Positions 17,186 to 25,611 of a stretch of 64,000 bases of DNA are shown one piece after another. The DNA is from Agarilytica sp045430305 (lineage in GTDB: Bacteria; Pseudomonadota; Gammaproteobacteria; Pseudomonadales; Cellvibrionaceae). The notes under the pieces were generated by a model. The model saw only the letters and a program-made list of their open reading frames with translations. It searched no databases and was not told the origin of the DNA. Where the stretch lies: NCBI GenBank assembly GCA_045430305.1, contig JAILXW010000003.1:124001-188000 (forward strand), in the 5' to 3' direction. The translations under genes and the position numbers were made by a program. How positions within the stretch are numbered: the first letter of the stretch is position 1; each line of letters begins with the position of its first letter.

Positions 17186-17596
17186 CAGTTATCTAAGGCG
17201 CGTCATTAATATATATACTGGCTCTTGAGTGCCACTTAAAAAACCCCAATATCTCAAGCCTGTAAAATCCGCCCCATGCACCCCAGGGCACACAGCAACA
17301 TACTCAAAAAGCCCGTAAGCAATTAAAGGGGAACATAAAGTCGGGCTGACCAAAAAACAATCAAATTCGTCTAGCTTTTTAGCTGCCAAGATAATTAGAG
17401 CACAAGCCCCAGCAAAATTGGGGTTTCGTCGGAATTCTTTACTCTGTCATTAGAAACCATAATCAAATTACACAAACAAAGCTGAGAACTATCGATACTA
17501 GGCACCAACAAGCTTAGGACCTAAAGTAAACTCGGTCAAAATAAGCGCTGTGCCTCATGAGGCCGCCTGCTGATCACGCCTTTGAGCGAAAGCGGC
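17186..17596. other. intergenic region upstream of the NRPS gene
   Basis: These 411 bases separate the NRPS from the beta-glucuronidase on the same strand. A hairpin, AAGCCCCA (17404-17411) with TGGGGTTT (17419-17426), may end the uidA transcript, though its T tract is poor. A 66-codon open frame (17189-17389, TTG start) has no ribosome-binding site and no recognisable sequence, so I leave it out. Confidence 0.45.
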
Positions 17597-19396
17597 CTAT
17601 TCTTCACCCCATATAGATTTCAAATAATGCGCTGCCAGTTTTGGTGCGCGCGCCCGAGTAAAAACACCTTTGAGATTCATAGCGCCTACACGCATGACAC
17701 CTTGCCCTGTTTTGAAATCAGCAAAGTTCCAAACATGCGCGCCAACCACATAATCACGCGCCTTCACTACATTGAGGTAACACTCAATAAAATCTCGCTG
17801 AAATTCTTCACTGAACATTTCACTGCTTATACTATGCTGCCCGGCTACAGTATCTGCACCGAACTCAGCCAACATAACAGGCTTGTTGAATTGCGCATGC
17901 AGAGCGTCTAACTCTTCTGCTAAACAAGCTTCTGCTTCGCTCAAGTCGGCCGGTTTAACGTACCACCCCCAATAGCGGTTGATCATGAGCACATCACTTA
18001 ATTCGAACCAAGCATTGGGGCTGCCAAGAAGGGCTACAAACGCAATCGGACGGCTACTATCAAACCGGCGCGCCTGATCGAGCATTTGTTTAACGTAAGT
18101 ATAAGCCGCATCGTTTTCTTTATTGTCTTCTACTTGTTTTGACAACTGCGCCTCTAACTGCGAAAAACTATCGGGGTGCTGTGACGGGCAAGGTTCATTG
18201 GCAACACACCACATGATGACGCTAGGGTGGTTTTTATCCCGCTTAACAAGCGTGCTAATTTGCTCTAAGACCTGTGCTTGGCGAGCCTCTATATATTCCT
18301 TGCCATCATCGAAGCGCAAGCCCACAGCCGGTGTTTCGCTAATGATTAGAATGCCTTGTTCATCAGCCAGCTGCAGGGCTTCTTCACAGTAAGGGTAGTG
18401 AGATGTACGGTAGGAATTTGCACCAACCCACTTCAACAACGCATGGTCTTTTATAAGTAGCGGTAGGTTTGCGCCTCGCCCCGACACATAAAAGTCTTCA
18501 TGCCTGCCAAAACCCTTGAGAAATATTTTTTCTCCATTTAGTAACAGTTGATCTTCTTTTATCTCAACGGTTCTTATGCCGATGTTTAAACTGTAGTGAT
18601 CAATGGTTTTTTCATTCTCGATCAGATAGGCATTTAGCGTATATAAATGGGGCTGCTCACAAGACCAAAACTTTGCACGCGGAATGTGCACGTGAATCTG
18701 TGCTTTCTCCCCAACGATATCAGCCTCTTCAACATACCCCGCTATTTCGCACAGCACCTTGCAGGCCTTGTCGCGACGATTTGGACAATAGACAGTAATA
18801 TCGACTAGACCATTTTTATTCTCTATTGCCGTTACAACTGTTACATCTGCAATTTCTCTTTCGGGAATTGTTAATAAATAAACATCTCTTTGAATACCGG
18901 CATAAGGAAAAAAATCGAAGTTCGCATCGGGATAGGTTGTCGACGCGCCAGCTTGCCAACCTCCGCAATTACCTGGCGGTACGCGCTGAGGTTTAAGCTC
19001 GTTCTCAACCAGAACGACTAAGTGGTTTGCACCGTCAACAATTGCATTACTCACATCAAACTCAAAAGGCAGATGACCGCCTTCGTGTTCGCCTAGGCAC
19101 GTTCCATTGAGCCACACTTTGGCGAAATAATTGACCGAATCGAAACGTATAATATATTTCTTGGCGCTGCTACATTTCTGCGCATAAAAATGTTTTTGGT
19201 ACCACGCACAGCCAAGATAATCTTTTAGCTGTGGATAAAGCTCGTTCCAACTAGAAGGCACAGCGATTTTTTCTGGCTGCTGAAGCTGGCGATACCATGC
19301 CTCATTTTCTCCACATTTATCTTTGTCGATCTTAAAATCCCACAGACCAGATAAACACTTCTTTTGGCGAAACTGATTATCCACAGGGTACAACAT
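17597..19396 (-). CDS. uidA: beta-glucuronidase (GH2)
   Basis: A 599-residue glycoside hydrolase family 2 enzyme that removes non-reducing-end beta-D-glucuronic acid. Layout is standard: jelly-roll sugar-binding domain (LSGLWDFKID, IAVPSSWNE, GCAWYQKHFY), Ig-like domain, then a TIM barrel from about residue 280 with KGFGRHEDF and SYRTSHYPY. The acid/base Glu is in WCVANEP near residue 400 and the nucleophile Glu in LAEFGAD near 511, matching E413 and E504 of the E. coli enzyme. Length matches the family (about 600). There is no signal peptide, so it acts in the cytoplasm on imported glucuronides. No uxu or kdg genes and no transporter are in the window, so the gene stands apart from a pathway operon. 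A related GH2 specificity such as beta-galacturonidase cannot be fully excluded. Confidence 0.92.
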   Translation of the reverse strand: MLYPVDNQFRQKKCLSGLWDFKIDKDKCGENEAWYRQLQQPEKIAVPSSWNELYPQLKDYLGCAWYQKHFYAQKCSSAKKYIIRFDSVNYFAKVWLNGTCLGEHEGGHLPFEFDVSNAIVDGANHLVVLVENELKPQRVPPGNCGGWQAGASTTYPDANFDFFPYAGIQRDVYLLTIPEREIADVTVVTAIENKNGLVDITVYCPNRRDKACKVLCEIAGYVEEADIVGEKAQIHVHIPRAKFWSCEQPHLYTLNAYLIENEKTIDHYSLNIGIRTVEIKEDQLLLNGEKIFLKGFGRHEDFYVSGRGANLPLLIKDHALLKWVGANSYRTSHYPYCEEALQLADEQGILIISETPAVGLRFDDGKEYIEARQAQVLEQISTLVKRDKNHPSVIMWCVANEPCPSQHPDSFSQLEAQLSKQVEDNKENDAAYTYVKQMLDQARRFDSSRPIAFVALLGSPNAWFELSDVLMINRYWGWYVKPADLSEAEACLAEELDALHAQFNKPVMLAEFGADTVAGQHSISSEMFSEEFQRDFIECYLNVVKARDYVVGAHVWNFADFKTGQGVMRVGAMNLKGVFTRARAPKLAAHYLKSIWGEE

Positions 19397-19691
19397 AAGC
19401 CTTTACTCTCTTTTGTTGAACAACGCTCATGCCAGCGTCATTACATTTATTTAGCTTCGACTTAACTCTAATTAACGTGGTTTATGTGTATTTGACTTTA
19501 GTTGTTTATAAGGCTACCTGGAGATTTCTTATACAATTTTGCAGCGCACATAAAGGGTATTTAGATTTACATAGCCATTGTCGCGAGTTTTACCAAGATT
19601 TTTTTCTTTGGTTTTTTTTATTTCTATTAAAAAAAAGAATAAACCAATATTAGTATTTCGCATTGTCAAGACTGTACGAGCATTTTTACTT
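19397..19691. other. AT-rich intergenic region before 6S RNA
   Basis: About 295 bases rich in A and T. Open frames here are short, low in complexity and run into the 6S gene, so I take none as coding. The only clear structure is the terminator-like hairpin at 19592-19619. Confidence 0.4.
19592..19619 (+). terminator. orphan terminator-like hairpin upstream of 6S RNA
   Basis: ACCAAGA pairs with TCTTTGGT (one bulge) and is followed directly by a run of seven or more T on the plus strand. No plus-strand gene lies upstream in the window's intergenic space, so it either ends an unseen transcript or protects the 6S promoter from read-through. Confidence 0.4.
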
Positions 19692-19700
19692 TGCTATACT
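19672..19700 (+). promoter_or_regulatory. 6S RNA promoter (extended -10)
   Basis: TATACT at 19695-19700 is preceded by TGC, giving an extended -10 element. The -35 position 17 bases upstream (CTGTAC) is poor, which an extended -10 can compensate. The predicted start is at 19706 or nearby, just where the 6S terminal helix begins. Confidence 0.6.
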
Positions 19701-19705
19701 CATTT

Positions 19706-19880
19706 CAACCCTAAGGTGTTCGCCAGTTGGCTAAACCCAGAGCCGATAACCCCATATCAGGAGGCGATTACGTTATGTTGTGTGCATGTCCGCGCGACGG
19801 AAAGCCTAATACGTAACAGTCCCCTCCCCCTTGAACGTCTCGGTTCAAGGTTAGGTCAACAGCGACGCCTTGGGCATTAA
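19706..19880 (+). ncRNA. ssrS: 6S RNA
   Basis: 6S RNA binds sigma70 RNA polymerase and holds it in stationary phase. The closing stem pairs CCTAAGGTGTT (from 19710) with GACGCCTTGGG (ending 19874), allowing G-U pairs. Inside are sequences conserved with E. coli and Pseudomonas 6S: GTTCGC near the 5' end, GAGCCGATA (about 19739-19747), and the 3' segment CCTTGAAC...GGTTCAAGG (about 19830-19850). The gene sits directly upstream of fau, the position seen in most gammaproteobacteria. The ends are estimated from the helix and may be off by a few bases. Confidence 0.9.
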
Positions 19881-19920
19881 TTTCTTCCTGTCTTTTTACG
19901 TTCCCTTATTTATTACACTT

Positions 19921-19949
19921 TTGATACCCTGCTAGCACTGGGCTATAGT
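19921..19949 (+). promoter_or_regulatory. sigma70 promoter of fau
   Basis: TTGATA (19921-19926) and TATAGT (19944-19949) lie exactly 17 bases apart, five of six matches each to the sigma70 consensus. A start near 19956 leaves a short leader before fau. Read-through from the 6S gene can also feed fau, as in E. coli. Confidence 0.6.
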
Positions 19950-19988
19950 TCTTCGCTTTGCAATCACCTTGGCATCCTGATTTTGAGC

Positions 19989-20579
19989 ATGGGTTCGAGC
20001 ACTTTAGACAAACAAAAATTGCGCCAGCACTACCGTGCCTTGAGGCGTAATCTGAACGCGACTGAGCAGCGCTGCGCAAGTACCAACCTATTGCGCAAGC
20101 TCAATCGCCTGGCGATTTATCGGCAAGCCCGAAACATTGCTCTATATCTACCCAACGACGGCGAACTCAACCTAAGCGCCCTCTTGAAGCGCAATACCCC
20201 CAACGCCAATAAACACTACTACCTTCCCCGCATTACTGCGGGCAAGCACATGCGCTTTGGCCGCTATAGCGGACCACAAGGCTTGCGAAGAAACCTCTAT
20301 CGTATTCCCGAACCGCTGCCACGCTGCCCCACAATCAACGCACAAAATCTGGATCTTGTGCTGCTACCCTTGGTTGCTTTTGACCACCAAGGGCACCGAC
20401 TGGGAATGGGAGGCGGCTACTATGATCGCGCCTTTGATTTCAAACGAAACACGCCTCACAGCCCACCCACGCTGGTTGGTATTGCTCATCACTGCCAACA
20501 GGTAAGTGAGATTCCGTCAGATGCGTGGGACGTACCTCTGGACTTTATCCTGACAGATCAAGTATTGATCAAATGCTAA
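19989..20579 (+). CDS. fau: 5-formyltetrahydrofolate cyclo-ligase
   Basis: Converts 5-formyl-THF to 5,10-methenyl-THF with ATP, rescuing the storage or inhibitory folate. The N-terminal KQKLRQHYRALRR is the basic region of the family, and the C-terminal LGMGGGYYDRAF is its ATP/substrate loop. I take ATG at 19989 (196 residues); a TTG two codons upstream at 19983 is also possible, and neither has a strong ribosome-binding site. Length matches the family (about 190-200). It lies directly downstream of 6S RNA, the classic ssrS-ygfA arrangement, with a promoter of its own at 19921-19949. Confidence 0.93.
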   Translation: MGSSTLDKQKLRQHYRALRRNLNATEQRCASTNLLRKLNRLAIYRQARNIALYLPNDGELNLSALLKRNTPNANKHYYLPRITAGKHMRFGRYSGPQGLRRNLYRIPEPLPRCPTINAQNLDLVLLPLVAFDHQGHRLGMGGGYYDRAFDFKRNTPHSPPTLVGIAHHCQQVSEIPSDAWDVPLDFILTDQVLIKC

Positions 20580-20650
20580 AGAATACATAGCTAGAATACG
20601 AGCTGGGTAAATGATAGCGAAGGGGAGGGAAGTAAAAGAAAGGCCAGAAG

Positions 20651-20678
20651 CAAAATAAACGGAGGGGTATTACCCTCC
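20651..20678 (-). terminator. rho-independent terminator of the 46-residue gene
   Basis: GGAGGG (20661-20666) and CCCTCC (20673-20678) form a hairpin with a six-base loop, followed on the minus strand by GTTTATTTT. It starts 8 bases after the stop of the small gene at 20686-20826, which supports that gene being transcribed. Confidence 0.75.
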
Positions 20679-20685
20679 TGGGTAG

Positions 20686-20826
20686 CTAGCGTGAGGCCTG
20701 ATCCTGATATTGATAATGGGCGGTGTTTATATCTTCTGCCTGGAAAATGTCAGAAAAGCTAATAGAACTCAGGAGCAGCCCGCCAGCAAAAACTACTGCC
20801 GCAAGCGTCAATACATCTGTTTTCAT
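20686..20826 (-). CDS. 46-residue small membrane or exported protein
   Basis: ATG at 20826 is preceded by AGAGG with a six-base gap, a good ribosome-binding site. The protein begins MKTDVLTLAAVVFAGGLLL, a hydrophobic stretch that could be a membrane anchor or signal sequence, and ends in a polar tail (EDINTAHYQYQDQASR). The reading frame ends in TAG and is followed at once by a terminator. Ribosome-binding site, hydrophobic segment and terminator together make a real gene likely despite the size. I recognise no family. It stands alone between fau and tesA. Confidence 0.65.
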   Translation of the reverse strand: MKTDVLTLAAVVFAGGLLLSSISFSDIFQAEDINTAHYQYQDQASR

Positions 20827-21095
20827 ACAATACCTCTGATGGCCACTTTGTGTGTGTTATGCATAAGCGGAAAGCTATTTAACACTTTCCAACCCTCACA
20901 TTCACACAGTCGCCGACACCTATTTGATCGTGGCCAATACACACATACCTTTAGCCTAGCTGATCAATAACTGTCCGGAGGTCAAATTCCTCATCCTGTT
21001 AACTGGGTCACAGCGACAGTGAGCACTCACATCGATCTGATCGGTATTCAGTTGTATTGGGTGCCAAAATGGTAAATCGCATATGAGAAAGCGCG

Positions 21096-21794
21096 TTAGG
21101 TGTCGCCCCTAGAGGTCTCACTCAGGAGCTTAATCACTGCCCCCCACACATTTTCTAACACCTTAGGCTGGGCAAGCGCATTAGGGTGTAACCCATCAGA
21201 CATCATCAACTCAGGTTTACCGGCAACGCCGTCTAGCAGAAAGTGCACAAGCGCTAGGTCGTGGGCCTTGGCTAGCTCAGCGTAAATTGCAAAGAAGGGT
21301 ACGGTATAACGTTGACCGAAATTGGGAGGTAGCTGAATCCCAACTAAAATGACCTGAGCATTTGCCCGCTGGCTTTGCAGAATAAGGCGCTCTAAGTTTT
21401 TACGAATATAGGGCACAGGCTTGCCTTGCAAGCCGTCATTGGCACCCAACTCAAGAATTACGTAGTCAGGCTGATGCTCTTCAAGCGCTGCAGGCAAAAG
21501 CTGTAAGCCTGCCGCTGTGGTGGCACCACTGACGGAGGCATTCACCACCTTTGCGGCTATGTTTTCTGTATTAAGTCGCTGCTGCATCAAGTGCACCCAG
21601 CCTTCCTCAGAGGCTAATTTATAGGCAGCACTCAGACTGTCCCCCAGAACCAGGATCTTTTTCTCTGCGGGCGCCTCCAAACGACTTACATCGAGTGAAT
21701 ACGAGTCAGTCGGCAACAAAAGCAAAACACCCAGCGCCATTACTAGGCGTAGCCCTGAGAAGCCTAGTAAGATGTAATTACACAGCCATTTCAT
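21096..21794 (-). CDS. tesA: SGNH/GDSL esterase, TesA type (acyl-CoA thioesterase I / lysophospholipase L1)
   Basis: A 232-residue periplasmic hydrolase with thioesterase, arylesterase and lysophospholipase activity in the family. After an N-terminal hydrophobic segment (LLGFSGLRLVMALGVLLLL) come the SGNH blocks: GDSLSAAY with the catalytic Ser, NASVSGATT with the oxyanion Gly, GANDGLQG with the Asn, and DGLHPNA with the catalytic Asp and His. It is divergent from ybbA with only 19 bases between start codons, the same arrangement as tesA-ybbA in E. coli. The leader is longer than usual, so the start could be a few codons further in. Confidence 0.9.
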   Translation of the reverse strand: MKWLCNYILLGFSGLRLVMALGVLLLLPTDSYSLDVSRLEAPAEKKILVLGDSLSAAYKLASEEGWVHLMQQRLNTENIAAKVVNASVSGATTAAGLQLLPAALEEHQPDYVILELGANDGLQGKPVPYIRKNLERLILQSQRANAQVILVGIQLPPNFGQRYTVPFFAIYAELAKAHDLALVHFLLDGVAGKPELMMSDGLHPNALAQPKVLENVWGAVIKLLSETSRGDT

Positions 21795-21813
21795 TCATTC
21801 AAGTCCAATTAAA

Positions 21814-22485
21814 ATGATCAAAAGTGAACAGCTCAACCAACGTATTCCTATTCATGATGGCGAGTTACACATTCTTAAGGATATTAACCTCAATATTCGT
21901 TCGGGAGAGAGCGTCGCAATCGTTGGTGCTTCCGGCTCGGGTAAATCGACCTTGCTCGGCATGCTCGCAGGTTTAGACATTCCCTCCAGTGGTTTAGTTT
22001 ATTTAAACAATACAGAAATAACAGCACTAGATGAAGAAGCTCGCGCCGAAGTGCGCAGCCAATCTGTCGGTTTTGTGTTTCAAAACTTTCAGTTGTTGCC
22101 AAGTTTAACCGCATTAGAAAATGTCATGCTGCCTTTAGAACTCAAGGGGGAGAGCAAACCCAAAGAGCACGCTCAAGAATTTTTACAACGTGTAGGGCTC
22201 AGTGAACGACTACAGCACTACCCCCAACAACTTTCCGGTGGAGAGCAACAGCGTGTCGCTCTTGCCAGAGCTTTTGCCTGCCGCGCCCCCATTATTTTTG
22301 CCGACGAACCCACAGGAAATTTAGATGCGCAAACCGGTGAAAAAATTTCCTCACTTTTATTCGAGTTAAACCGTGAAAACGGTACCACTCTGGTTCTGGT
22401 CACCCACTCGACACGATTGGCGAGACAATGCCAGCGCCGTTTTGTCATGGATGCAGGCCAACTAGTGGAACAAAGCCCTTCATGA
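21814..22485 (+). CDS. ybbA: ABC transporter ATP-binding protein, YbbA/LolD-like
   Basis: A 223-residue ATPase with every element needed: Walker A GASGSGKST (about residues 37-45), Q-loop FVFQNFQLLPSL, signature LSGGEQQRVALARA, Walker B IIFADEPTGN and the H-loop VTHS. It belongs to the MacB/LolD group that drives mechanotransmission rather than membrane translocation. It overlaps the permease gene by ATGA and is paired with a divergent tesA, as in E. coli. The true substrate of YbbA-YbbP is not established; release of small toxic or lipid-like molecules has been suggested for the family. No clear ribosome-binding site precedes the ATG. Confidence 0.92.
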   Translation: MIKSEQLNQRIPIHDGELHILKDINLNIRSGESVAIVGASGSGKSTLLGMLAGLDIPSSGLVYLNNTEITALDEEARAEVRSQSVGFVFQNFQLLPSLTALENVMLPLELKGESKPKEHAQEFLQRVGLSERLQHYPQQLSGGEQQRVALARAFACRAPIIFADEPTGNLDAQTGEKISSLLFELNRENGTTLVLVTHSTRLARQCQRRFVMDAGQLVEQSPS

Positions 22486-24980
22486 GCAGGCTTTCGATCT
22501 ATTCCGCTACCAGCCACCGCTTACTATGGCGCGACTGGAAAAGTGGTGAGTTAAATATTCTGCTTTGCTCTTTACTGTTAGCAATTGCTACCGTTACTTG
22601 TATTAGCCTATTTACCAGCCGCATCCATAGCTCCATCTACCAAGAAGCCAGTACATTTTTAGCGGCAGATGCAAAAATAAAAGGCAGCCTCAAAGTCAAA
22701 CAAAACTGGCGAGAGAAAGCCCAAACACTCGGGCTAGAAAGTACAGATATTACCTACTTTAGAGCAATGGCTTTTTCTGCTGAAAACATGGTGCTAACAC
22801 AAGTAAAAGCCGTAGCAGAAAAATACCCCTTAAAAGGCAGCCTCACCATTGCCAACTACCCTTTTACTGAAACAAAAACGGTCACTCAAGGCCCCAAGCC
22901 AGGTGAGTTATGGTTAGCCGCACGACTATTTAGCGTATTAGACATTTCGGTTGGCGACAAAGTCGACATTGGCGAAGCAAGTTTTATTGCAGCCGCGGCA
23001 ATTTTAAAAGAACCGGACAGTGGCCAAAGTATTTTTGGGGTAGCGCCTCGAATCATGATGCATATTGATGATATTTCCGCGACTCAAGCAGTACAAATTG
23101 GCAGCCGAATAAATTATGAGTGGCTACTGATAGGGAACACGCAAAAAATAAACGAATTTAAAAACTGGATAGAACCCAAACTCGGCAACCACTTTCGCTG
23201 GATTGGAGTAAAGGGAAGTAACATCAGCCTCGACAATGCGCTTACTCGCGCAGAGCGCTTTCTATTACTTACAGGATGCTTGAGCGTAATATTGAGCGGT
23301 GTTGCAGTGGCTCTAGCTGCAAGGCGTTACGCACAACGTCGCAAGCCTCAGGTTGCGCTACTTAAAACATTAGGCTGCACCCCCAACGATATAAGTAAAC
23401 TCTATTTTCAAAATTTACTTTTACTCGGTATTGCAAGCGTCATTGTCGGCTCGATACTCGGCTGGCTTCTACATTGGGTAATTCTTCACGTGCTGGGCAA
23501 TTTAATACCCGACAACTTAGAAGCCCCCTCTATTCTCGCTTATAGCACTGGTGCAGTTACCGGTTTTATTGCACTGTGGGCTTTTGCCGCCCCCCCCATA
23601 TTTTCACTGCGCTGGGTTGCGCCGGCGCAAGTACTTCGAGAAGCCGACATAAAATCCAGCCTATACAGCCCCGCCAATGTTATAGCGGGCCTGGCTGCAT
23701 TCGGTTTAATGTATTTCTACAGCCGCGATATTAAAATCACCTTTATTGTTGCCGCTGCTAGTTTACTCTGTGTTTTCGGTGTTGGGGTTTTCTCGTACGT
23801 ATTAATCCATGCACTAAAGCCCCTAAACCGTTGCGTCAGTTATTCGTGGCGCATGGGGCTAGCCAGCCTTAAGCGACACCGCCAATTTAACACCTTACAG
23901 ATTGTCATTTTTTCACTTTTATTCATGCTTTTGTTTATTTTAGTATCGGTACGCACCAACTTGCTTTCACAATGGCAAGAACAGCTACCAGAAGGCACCC
24001 CCAACCATTTTATTTTTAATATTTTTCCTGACGACATTCCTACCGTCAAAACGTTTTTTACTCAGAAAGATATTGACCTACGCCCCTTTTACCCGATGAC
24101 ACGAGGAAGAGTTACCAAAGTTAATGGGGTTACTCGAGAATTAATTACAAAAGAATACAAAGGCCGAACCAACTACGAGCGCGAATTAAACCTTACTTGG
24201 TCGAATACGCTGAACGAAGATAACAAAATCGTTGCCGGAAAATGGTGGAACGAAACAGACAAAAACGCTGGCTTACAGGTCTCTGCAGAGAAAAATTACG
24301 CTGAAGGCTTAGACATTAACATCGGCGACAAAATTGAATTTAGTGTGGCTGGGCAAAACATTGCGGCAGAAGTTGCTAGCATTCGCTCCGTACAGTGGGA
24401 TTCTATGAACCCTAACTTCTATATGGTGTTTGACAAACCGCTACTCGATGGCAGCAGTGCGAATTGGATTACAAGCTTCTTTCTAACGGAAGATCAAAAA
24501 CCGATATTAAATGGACTTACGCGGCAACTGCCCACTCTTTCCCTAATTGAAATTGATCAAACCATCATGCAAGTTCAAAACATCGTAGGAAAAGTTTCCC
24601 TCGCCGTTGAGTTTATTCTTCTTCTGGTTTTGATTGCTGGCATTCTCGTATTGATAACAAGCATTCAGGCAACATTAGATCTACGCATGCAAGAAGGCGC
24701 GATATATCGCACACTCGGCGCCAGTAAGATACTAGTGAGAAAAAACTTGCTTGTGGAATTCTGCACGCTCGGTTTTATTTCAGGCTTACTAGCCGTTCTA
24801 GGAACAGAGCTTTGTCAGTATTTTTTGCAAACGAAGGTGTTCCGTTTAGATTACCAAATGCAGTACGGATTACTGCTATTGGGGCCATTGTTATGTACTG
24901 TAATTATCGGGCTAGTTGGGTGGATTTCAGCTAGAAAAGTGGTGAGCACGCCACCACTAACAGTGTTACGAAATATTTAA
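22482..24980 (+). CDS. ybbP: ABC transporter permease, YbbP-like (FtsX family)
   Basis: Start taken at ATG 22482, which overlaps the ybbA stop (ATGA) and opens MSRLSIYSATSHRLLWRDW; a start 18 codons upstream would lie inside ybbA for no reason. 832 residues: TM1 near the N-terminus (LLCSLLLAIATVTCISLF), a large periplasmic domain, a first FtsX-type bundle near residues 260-390, a second periplasmic domain after NTLQIVIFSLLFMLLFILV, and a C-terminal FtsX bundle ending VGWISARKVVSTPPLTVLR. Twice-repeated FtsX units and the length of about 800 match YbbP. It works with YbbA in the inner membrane. Confidence 0.9.
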   Translation: MSRLSIYSATSHRLLWRDWKSGELNILLCSLLLAIATVTCISLFTSRIHSSIYQEASTFLAADAKIKGSLKVKQNWREKAQTLGLESTDITYFRAMAFSAENMVLTQVKAVAEKYPLKGSLTIANYPFTETKTVTQGPKPGELWLAARLFSVLDISVGDKVDIGEASFIAAAAILKEPDSGQSIFGVAPRIMMHIDDISATQAVQIGSRINYEWLLIGNTQKINEFKNWIEPKLGNHFRWIGVKGSNISLDNALTRAERFLLLTGCLSVILSGVAVALAARRYAQRRKPQVALLKTLGCTPNDISKLYFQNLLLLGIASVIVGSILGWLLHWVILHVLGNLIPDNLEAPSILAYSTGAVTGFIALWAFAAPPIFSLRWVAPAQVLREADIKSSLYSPANVIAGLAAFGLMYFYSRDIKITFIVAAASLLCVFGVGVFSYVLIHALKPLNRCVSYSWRMGLASLKRHRQFNTLQIVIFSLLFMLLFILVSVRTNLLSQWQEQLPEGTPNHFIFNIFPDDIPTVKTFFTQKDIDLRPFYPMTRGRVTKVNGVTRELITKEYKGRTNYERELNLTWSNTLNEDNKIVAGKWWNETDKNAGLQVSAEKNYAEGLDINIGDKIEFSVAGQNIAAEVASIRSVQWDSMNPNFYMVFDKPLLDGSSANWITSFFLTEDQKPILNGLTRQLPTLSLIEIDQTIMQVQNIVGKVSLAVEFILLLVLIAGILVLITSIQATLDLRMQEGAIYRTLGASKILVRKNLLVEFCTLGFISGLLAVLGTELCQYFLQTKVFRLDYQMQYGLLLLGPLLCTVIIGLVGWISARKVVSTPPLTVLRNI

Positions 24981-24997
24981 CGTGGCATCCAGGTAAT

Positions 24998-25510
24998 TTA
25001 ATTGCGCAGTAATACGTAGCGCTCGACATCCAGATACTGGCCATTACGGTACATCGCCTTTCGGTCTACCCCCTCTAAAACAAAGCCATTTTTTTCAGCT
25101 ACCTTCTTTGACCCAGCGTTAGCCGGGTCTATATTTAGTAAGATTTTTGAAATCTGTTTTACCTCAAACAAAAACTTACTAAAAAGCGCCAAGGCCTCAG
25201 AGGTATACCCCTTCCCTCGTGAATCGGGGTGAAACAAGATGTAGCCTACCTCAACATAAGCGAGAAATGGATTGGGCTGAAAATAGAAAATCGCTCCTTG
25301 AATTTCATCTCTGGAGTCGACGATCAACATATGGCCTCCCGCCTCCCCCCAAAAACCATTTTCGGAAAAACGTTGCTTTAAGGTGGTTTCGTTAAATATG
25401 GTAAGCGGAAAATACTCGCCACGAGAACTAAGATTGCCCCACAGCTCAACCAAGGCATCAAGATCTTTGGATTGGATATTACGAAGAAAGATTTTTTCGC
25501 CTTTAAGCAC
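24998..25510 (-). CDS. GNAT N-acetyltransferase, RimJ/RimL-like
   Basis: 170 residues. Begins LKGEKIFLRNIQSKDLDAL, the usual RimJ/RimL-type opening, and carries the acetyl-CoA-binding segment FHPDSRGKGYTSEALALFSKF followed by NAGSKKVAEKNGF. It should transfer acetyl from acetyl-CoA to an amino group; the acceptor may be a protein N-terminus or a small molecule and cannot be told from sequence. GTG start with a strong AGGAGGTG ribosome-binding site at 25514-25521. It is convergent with ybbP (17-base gap). Confidence 0.85.
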   Translation of the reverse strand: MLKGEKIFLRNIQSKDLDALVELWGNLSSRGEYFPLTIFNETTLKQRFSENGFWGEAGGHMLIVDSRDEIQGAIFYFQPNPFLAYVEVGYILFHPDSRGKGYTSEALALFSKFLFEVKQISKILLNIDPANAGSKKVAEKNGFVLEGVDRKAMYRNGQYLDVERYVLLRN

Positions 25511-25611
25511 GCCACACCTCCTGTATAAGTATTATTTGAATATGGGAAGCAACACTAACAAATCGAATGGCAAACCGGGAAGTATTTAATTTATATTTTT
25601 GTTCTACTGGC

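Noticed and set aside
17189..17389. 66-residue reverse frame just upstream of the NRPS, perhaps an MbtH-like protein
   Set aside because: No MbtH signature, TTG start and no ribosome-binding site.
13220..19396. NRPS and uidA region as a recent genomic island
   Set aside because: No tRNA target, integrase, transposase or flanking direct repeats could be found, and the base composition does not differ by eye.
19429..19880. Forward frames of 74 and 100 residues upstream of fau
   Set aside because: The first is low-complexity AT-rich sequence crossing a terminator; the second lies over the 6S RNA.
20710..20970. 86-residue forward frame between fau and tesA
   Set aside because: It is antisense to the better-supported 46-residue gene and lacks a ribosome-binding site and plausible composition.
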